Part shown: in pieces, positions 59,472 to 64,000 of the stretch
How positions within the stretch are numbered: position 1 is the first letter of the stretch
How the letters are laid out: the number at the start of each line of letters is the position of its first letter
Assembly: GCF_014779715.1 (NCBI RefSeq)
Contig: NZ_JACXYU010000001.1
Span: 310,001-374,000 of the forward strand
Length of the DNA stretch: 64,000 nucleotides
Direction: 5' to 3'
DNA from: Streptomyces chumphonensis
GTDB lineage: Bacteria > Actinomycetota > Actinomycetes > Streptomycetales > Streptomycetaceae
Program-made: the position numbers and the translations under genes
Notes under the pieces: generated by a model
Databases searched by the model: none
Seen by the model: the letters and a program-made list of their open reading frames with translations, nothing else
Told to the model about the DNA's origin: nothing

Positions 59472-59894
59472 GCGCCCTCTCAGGTCCCGGCTCGGCCCCG
59501 GCCCCGTCCCGGCGGGCGACGGAGGCCGTCGTGGCGGTCAGCGCCTGGCGTCGTCGACGGATGCGGGGCGTCCGGGTGTCGGTGAGGGCCGGGGAGGTCG
59601 GGAGGCCGGAACACCGGAGAAGCCACCCCGCCCGGCTCCCGCTCGCGTCACTCTAGTCCAGTCGTCGGCTCGGTCAATCAACCGGTCTGGCGCGTCCTGC
59701 GGGTGGTGGCGCCGACGCGGCCGTGCGCGCCCCGGCACCCCGTGCGCGCGGCTCGCCGGGCGGTGCGGGGGCGCCCGCACGGGCGCCGGGGTCCTGTGGA
59801 GTGCCTCACACCGCGCCCCCGGCTCGACCCGTTTTCCACCGAACGTCCGGTCTCACAACGCGCCGGGAACGCGGGGCGCGGATACCGTCGGACC
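59472..59894. promoter_or_regulatory. Divergent gap upstream of rsmH and the carbonic anhydrase gene
   Basis: This 423-nt gap contains no mraZ or other credible gene; the small frames in it are shadows. It holds the rsmH promoter, a predicted rsmH leader of about 170 nt rich in C and G, and the TACCGT hexamer that precedes the carbonic anhydrase ATG. Confidence 0.6.
59650..59677 (-). promoter_or_regulatory. Promoter of the rsmH/dcw operon
   Basis: On the minus strand TTGACC (59672-59677) and TAGAGT (59650-59655) are 16 nt apart, close to the vegetative sigma consensus. It lies in a locally AT-richer patch. Transcription would start near 59643 and give a leader of about 170 nt before rsmH. 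Confidence 0.7.
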
Positions 59895-60425
59895 ATGTCG
59901 ACCTCACCCCACCCGCGCGCGGTCACCGACCGCCTCGTCGCCGCCAACGCCGAGTACGCGACCTCCTTCACCGACCCGGGCATGGACGCCGCGCCGGTGC
60001 TGAACGTCGCGGTCGTGGCCTGCATGGACGCCCGGATCGACCTGCACGCCGCACTCGGCCTGCGGCTCGGTGACTGCCACACCATCCGCAACGCCGGCGG
60101 CGTGGTGACCGACGACGTCATCCGCTCCCTGACCATCAGCCAGCGCGCGCTCGGCACCCGCTCGGTCGTCCTGATCCACCACACCGACTGCGGGCTGATG
60201 AAGCTCACCGAGGACTTCCGGCACGACCTGGAGCTGGAGGTCGGCCAGCGGCCCTCGTGGGCCGTGGAGTCCTTCCGGGACGTGGACCAGGACGTGCGCC
60301 AGTCGATCGAGCGGGTCCGCACCTCCCCGTTCCTCCCGCACACTGACGATGTGCGGGGATTCGTCTTCGACGTGACGACCGGTCTGCTGCGCGAGATCGC
60401 CCCCGGGATCGCCCCGGGAAAGTGA
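59895..60425 (+). CDS. Beta-carbonic anhydrase
   Basis: A 176-residue zinc enzyme interconverting CO2 and bicarbonate. CMDARID (43-49) gives Cys43 and the Asp45-Arg47 dyad, and HHTDCG (95-100) supplies His96 and Cys99. IRNAGG (65-70) is the family motif. At 176 residues it is a short beta-class form common in actinobacteria. No Shine-Dalgarno is seen; TACCGT lies 6 nt before the ATG, so the mRNA is probably leaderless. A long terminator follows, separating it from moxR. Confidence 0.92.
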   Translation: MSTSPHPRAVTDRLVAANAEYATSFTDPGMDAAPVLNVAVVACMDARIDLHAALGLRLGDCHTIRNAGGVVTDDVIRSLTISQRALGTRSVVLIHHTDCGLMKLTEDFRHDLELEVGQRPSWAVESFRDVDQDVRQSIERVRTSPFLPHTDDVRGFVFDVTTGLLREIAPGIAPGK

Positions 60426-60462
60426 CGTACGGCCGCCGGTCTGTGAAGAATGAACCGTCAAC

Positions 60463-60507
60463 GGCTCCGAGCCGTACGGACCCGAGGGGTCCGTACCGGC
60501 CGGAGCC
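60463..60507 (+). terminator. Long terminator hairpin after the carbonic anhydrase gene
   Basis: GTACGGACCC (60474-60483) pairs perfectly with GGGTCCGTAC (60487-60496) around a GAG loop, and GGCTCCG with CGGAGCC outside it extends the stem to about 20 bp with single-base bulges. It lies 37 nt after the stop. Confidence 0.8.
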
Positions 60508-60578
60508 GGGACGATTCGGGGTGGCCGGCCTCGTGACCCGTGAGGTCCGGCCTTCGGGAACGGGCCTAGGAGGGCCGG

Positions 60579-61592
60579 GTGACGACGTATGACACGCGAG
60601 AGAACCTCAGCGACCTGACCGCCACGGCGGACGGGGTGCGCCGCTCGGTGGAGAGCGTGATCGAGGGCAAGCCGGAGGCCGTCCGGCTCGCCCTCACCGT
60701 GCTCCTCGCCGAGGGACACCTCCTGATCGAGGACGTGCCGGGCGTGGGCAAGACCATGCTCGCGAAGGCACTGGCCCGGTCGGTCGACTGCTCGGTGCGC
60801 CGCATCCAGTTCACGCCCGACCTGCTGCCCTCCGACATCACGGGCGTCAGCGTGTACGACCAGGACCGACGCGAGTTCGAGTTCAAGCCGGGTGCGATCT
60901 TCGCCCAGGTCGTCATCGGCGACGAGATCAACCGCGCCTCCCCCAAGACCCAGTCGGCGCTGCTGGAGTCGATGGAGGAGCGCCAGGTCACCGTGGACGG
61001 GCACACGTATCCGCTGCCCGCGCCGTTCATGGTGGTCGCCACGCAGAACCCGGTGGAGATGGAGGGGACCTACCCGCTGCCCGAGGCGCAGCGCGACCGC
61101 TTCATGGCCCGGCTGTCCATCGGCTACCCGAGCACGGCGGCGGAGCTGGAGATGCTGGACGTGCACGGCGGAACGTCCCCTCTGGAGGACCTGCGGCCGG
61201 TGGCGCACGCGGACGACGTCGCCAAACTGATCGCGGCCGTGCGCGGCGTGCACGTCTCCGACGCCGTCAAGCGGTACGCCGTCGAGCTGGTGTCGGCCAC
61301 CCGCAACCACCCCGAGCTGCGGCTGGGGGCCTCCCCGCGCGCCACGCTCCAGCTGCTGCGGGCCGCCCGCGCGGCGGCGGCCCTCGCCGGGCGGGACTTC
61401 ACCCTCCCCGACGACGTCCAGTTCCTCGCCCTTCCCGTGCTGGCCCACCGGCTGCTGCCCACCCCGCAGGCCCAGCTGAACCGGCGCACCGCCGAGCACG
61501 TCGTCTACGACATCGTGCAGCGCACCCCGCTGCCGGACGCGACGCCGGGGTGGGGCGGGGCGCAGGCCCAGGTGCAGGCCCGGGGGTACTGA
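60579..61592 (+). CDS. MoxR-family AAA+ ATPase
   Basis: A 337-residue MoxR ATPase. GVGKTM (55-60) is Walker A, VVIGDEINRASPKTQSALLESMEE is Walker B and sensor context, and ATQNPVEMEGTYPLPEAQRDRF is the MoxR signature. TAGGAGG precedes the GTG. MoxR proteins with DUF58 partners are chaperone-like systems; here DUF58 and a transglutaminase gene follow with overlapping stops and starts, so the three form one operon. Confidence 0.94.
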   Translation: MTTYDTRENLSDLTATADGVRRSVESVIEGKPEAVRLALTVLLAEGHLLIEDVPGVGKTMLAKALARSVDCSVRRIQFTPDLLPSDITGVSVYDQDRREFEFKPGAIFAQVVIGDEINRASPKTQSALLESMEERQVTVDGHTYPLPAPFMVVATQNPVEMEGTYPLPEAQRDRFMARLSIGYPSTAAELEMLDVHGGTSPLEDLRPVAHADDVAKLIAAVRGVHVSDAVKRYAVELVSATRNHPELRLGASPRATLQLLRAARAAAALAGRDFTLPDDVQFLALPVLAHRLLPTPQAQLNRRTAEHVVYDIVQRTPLPDATPGWGGAQAQVQARGY

Positions 61593-63073
61593 TGGCGTCA
61601 GCGCCCGGGGACCGGGGCGCCGTCCGGCGGACGGGCTCGCTGCGCGCCTCGTTCGGCGGGCTCACCACACGGGGCCGGTCGTTCCTCGCCGCCGGTGTGG
61701 CGGCGGCGGTCTGCGCCTACCTGCTCGGCCAGCCCGAACTGCTCCGGGTGGGAGCGCTGCTGGCCGTCCTGCCGCTGGTGTGCGTCCTCGCCCTGCACCT
61801 CTCCCGCCACCGGGTGACCGGGGCGCGGCGCCTGAACCCCGCCCGCGTCGCCGTGCGGTCCGAGGCGCGGGTCCAGCTGCGCGTCGACAACGTCTCCCGC
61901 GTGCCCACGGGCATGCTCATGCTCCAGGACCGGGTCCCCTACGTGCTCGGCCCCCGGCCCCGGTTCGTGCTGGACCGGGTGGAGGGCGGCGGGCGGCGCG
62001 AGGTGTCCTACCGCATCCGCTCGGACCTGCGCGGCCGCTACCCCCTGGGCCCGCTCCAGCTCCGCGTCACGGACCCGTTCGGGATGGTCGAGCTGACGCG
62101 TTCGTTCAGCACCCAGGACCTCCTCACCGTGATACCGGCCGCGCAGCCGCTGCCGCCGGTACGGCTGGCCGGTGAGGCCACCGGGTACGGCGACGAGCGC
62201 CGCCGCGCCCTCGCCGTCACCGGTGACGACGACGTCATCCCGCGCGCCTACCGGCACGGCGACGACGTGCGACGCGTGCACTGGCGCTCCACCGCCCGGC
62301 GCGGCCAGCTCATGGTGCGGCGCGAGGAGCAGCCACGTCAGGCCAGGGCCACGGTGCTGCTCGACACCCGGCGCGGCGCCTGGGCGGGCTCCGGGCCGGA
62401 CTCGCCGTTCGAGTGGGCGGTCACCGGCGCCGCGTCCGTCGCCCTGCACCTGCTGGAGCGCGGCTACCAGGTGCGGCTGCTGACGGACACCGGCGCGCTG
62501 ACGCCCGGACCGGACGGCGGCTCCGCGGGTGGCGACGGCTCGGACACCGCGGGTCTGGTGCTGGACACCCTCGCCGTCGTCGGCCACTCCCCCGCGCTCG
62601 GCCTCGACCAGGCCGCCGAGGCCCTGCGGGACGGGGCCGGCGGGCTCCTGGTGGCCTTCTTCGGCCACCTCGACCAGGCGCAGAGCACCGTCGCCGCGCG
62701 GATGCGGCAGCGCTCCGGCGGCGCGGTCGCCCTCGTCGCCCGGGGACAGCAGGCCCCGCAGGCCGAGGAGGCGCAGATGCGCGCACTGCGGGAGGCGGGC
62801 TGGTGCGTCCTGCCGTTCACCCCGTACGACGCGCTGCCGAACGTCTGGCAGCTGGCGGACCGGGCGAACGGGGCGGGCTCCTCCGCCGCGCCGGCCCCGC
62901 CCACCCGGTCGGCCCCGCCGGCCCCGGCGTCCGCGCCGCCTCCCCCGCCGCCGGGCGCGCCGCCACCGCCCCCGGGGCCGCCGCCCACGGGACCACCGCC
63001 CGCGGCGGACGCCGGTGCGCCGGCGGCGCCGGGAAGCAGCGGGACGACCGGGACCCCGGGAGGGGAACGATGA
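61592..63073 (+). CDS. DUF58 membrane protein (VWA-like)
   Basis: A 493-residue protein. Two transmembrane helices lie near 32-48 and 51-68, the large domain runs to about 430, and a Pro/Ala-rich tail with PPPPPPG runs at the end. The DUF58 motif is GDDDVIPRAYRHGDDVRRVHWRSTARRGQLMVRREEQP (in parts: IPRAYRHGDDVRRVHWRST and LMVRREE). A VWA-like fold with DTRRGAW follows. Its ATG shares one base with the moxR stop (TGATG), and its stop overlaps the next start (ATGA). Confidence 0.9.
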   Translation: MASAPGDRGAVRRTGSLRASFGGLTTRGRSFLAAGVAAAVCAYLLGQPELLRVGALLAVLPLVCVLALHLSRHRVTGARRLNPARVAVRSEARVQLRVDNVSRVPTGMLMLQDRVPYVLGPRPRFVLDRVEGGGRREVSYRIRSDLRGRYPLGPLQLRVTDPFGMVELTRSFSTQDLLTVIPAAQPLPPVRLAGEATGYGDERRRALAVTGDDDVIPRAYRHGDDVRRVHWRSTARRGQLMVRREEQPRQARATVLLDTRRGAWAGSGPDSPFEWAVTGAASVALHLLERGYQVRLLTDTGALTPGPDGGSAGGDGSDTAGLVLDTLAVVGHSPALGLDQAAEALRDGAGGLLVAFFGHLDQAQSTVAARMRQRSGGAVALVARGQQAPQAEEAQMRALREAGWCVLPFTPYDALPNVWQLADRANGAGSSAAPAPPTRSAPPAPASAPPPPPPGAPPPPPGPPPTGPPPAADAGAPAAPGSSGTTGTPGGER

Positions 63074-64000
63074 GCGTACGGGCACGACTCACCCTCTGCG
63101 CCTGGGCCGCGACGCTCGCCGCCGCGACCGCGCTGCTGCCGCTGGTGGACGGCTACTCCTGGCTCCTGCAGGCCGCCGCCGTCCTCGGCGTGCAGGGCGC
63201 GCTCGGAACGGCGCTGCGGCGCGTCCCGGCCCCCCGCTGGTCGATCATCCTGGCGCAGGCGGTGCTGGCCCTGCTCATGCTGACGTTCCTGTTCGTGCGC
63301 GAGTCCGCCGTCGCGGGCTTCCTGCCGGGGCCGACCGCGTTCGAGCACTTCGGCACCCTGCTCGTGCAGGGCGGCGACGACGTGAGCCAGTACGCCATAC
63401 CGGCGCCCGTCACGGACGGCATACGGCTGATGCTGGTCGGCGGCGTCCTGCTCGTCGGGCTGCTCGTGGACGTCCTCGCCGTCAGCTACCGCGCCGCCGC
63501 CCCCGCGGGGCTCCCGCTGCTGGCGCTCTACTCGGTCGCCGCCGGGCTGTCGGGGGACGGCGACGGGCGCTGGCTGTGGTTCCTGTGCGCCGCGGCCGGG
63601 TATCTGCTGCTGCTGCTCGCCGAGGGACGGGAGCGGCTCACCCGGTGGGGTACGGTCTTCGGCGACTCCCCGCCTCCGGGGGCCCTTGGTGCCACGGCCC
63701 GGGTACGGCGGGCCTCACCCGTGCGCACCGGCCACCGGATCGGGGTGGCCGCGCTCGGCCTGGCCCTCCTGGTGCCGCTCGCGCTGCCGGCGCTCGGGAC
63801 CGGGCTGCTGGACTCCGAGGGACGGGGCACCGGGGGGCGGAGCGACGGCGGGAACACCGTCACGGCCGTCAACCCCCTCGTCGCGCTGCAGGACAGCCTG
63901 AACCAGCCGGAGAACCGGACCGTCCTCACCTACCAGACGGACGCGGAGGACGTCTCCGACCTGTACCTGCGGATCGTGGCGCTCGACGAGTTCGACGGGG
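63070..64000 (+). CDS. TgpA-type membrane transglutaminase, 3' end cut by window edge
   Basis: The visible 310 codons begin MSVRARLTLCAWAATLAAA and form about six transmembrane helices (about 8-27, 30-50, 58-78, 116-137, 141-155 and 163-185, plus one near 220-245). The pattern is that of the N-terminal membrane domain of TgpA (DUF3488) transglutaminase-like proteins. The extracytoplasmic part opens with VLTYQTDAEDVSDLYLRIVALDEFDG. The catalytic Cys-His-Asp transglutaminase core would lie beyond 64000 and cannot be confirmed. The ATG overlaps the DUF58 stop (ATGA). No stop codon is reached. Confidence 0.85.
   Translation, partial: MSVRARLTLCAWAATLAAATALLPLVDGYSWLLQAAAVLGVQGALGTALRRVPAPRWSIILAQAVLALLMLTFLFVRESAVAGFLPGPTAFEHFGTLLVQGGDDVSQYAIPAPVTDGIRLMLVGGVLLVGLLVDVLAVSYRAAAPAGLPLLALYSVAAGLSGDGDGRWLWFLCAAAGYLLLLLAEGRERLTRWGTVFGDSPPPGALGATARVRRASPVRTGHRIGVAALGLALLVPLALPALGTGLLDSEGRGTGGRSDGGNTVTAVNPLVALQDSLNQPENRTVLTYQTDAEDVSDLYLRIVALDEFDG

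Noticed and set aside
59472..59894. A possible mraZ gene upstream of rsmH
   Set aside because: No frame in the gap carries the MraZ/SpoVT-AbrB motifs; the small frames there are Arg/Pro-rich shadows.

Overview
The window is chromosomal DNA from a high-GC actinomycete, almost certainly a Streptomyces. It has very high GC with strong third-position GC bias, frequent GTG starts, and stop/start overlaps of the ATGA, GTGA and TGATG type. The gene order (trp/his block, dnaE, ileS-divIVA-sepF-ftsZ, then the division and cell-wall cluster) matches what I remember of the S. coelicolor SCO2036-SCO2097 neighbourhood. No rRNA, tRNA, insertion sequence, prophage or CRISPR array was seen. This is core genome.

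Region 1 (1-6.9 kb, minus strand) is a mixed histidine/tryptophan block in transcription order: hisI, trpE, three small membrane proteins (TIGR02234 type, HGxxPAAW type, DUF2752 type), trpC, the 47-residue microprotein trpM, trpB, and trpA, which is cut by the window edge. Two plus-strand genes follow (a septum-formation-domain protein and a TIGR03085 protein). Region 2 (8.6-14.4 kb, minus) is the his operon hisD-hisC-hisB-(54-aa membrane protein)-hisH-priA-ridA-hisF, in which every junction overlaps. hisG, hisE and trpD are not here. No trpF is seen, which fits a bifunctional PriA.

Region 3 (14.5-37.5 kb) is mixed housekeeping: a beta-helix-like membrane protein, a Lon-substrate-binding-domain protein, YbaK, DUF2567, an ABC exporter pair, an NYN-domain protein, a 50-aa hydrophilic peptide, dnaE, a membrane protein, a membrane-anchored DsbA-like protein, a Tat-exported PhoD phosphatase followed by a Ser/Thr kinase, a frameshifted gene remnant, a cNMP-binding protein, a dienelactone-hydrolase-like protein, an MscS channel, RluD, a secreted M6-like metalloprotease, LspA, and a DksA-type zinc finger with a histone-H1-like tail.

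Region 4 (37.7-59.5 kb) is the growth and division block. ileS is preceded by a T-box leader with an Ile ATC specifier. Facing it, all on the minus strand, are divIVA, yggT, sepF, yggS, pgeF, ftsZ, ftsQ, murG, ftsW, murD, mraY, murF, murE, ftsI, ftsL and rsmH. murC, ftsA and mraZ are absent from the cluster. Region 5 (59.9-64 kb, plus) has a beta-carbonic anhydrase and then MoxR ATPase, DUF58 and a TgpA-like transglutaminase gene cut by the edge.

The main non-coding signals are a perfect 19-bp inverted repeat inside the trp block, a 9-5-9 palindrome between hisD and its divergent neighbour, a 9-9-9 inverted repeat upstream of ftsZ, the ileS T-box, several GC-rich hairpins at convergent gene ends, and a recurring -10 hexamer 6-8 nt before start codons that lack a Shine-Dalgarno, which predicts leaderless mRNAs. 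Start sites and functions are inferred from reading only; no database search was run.
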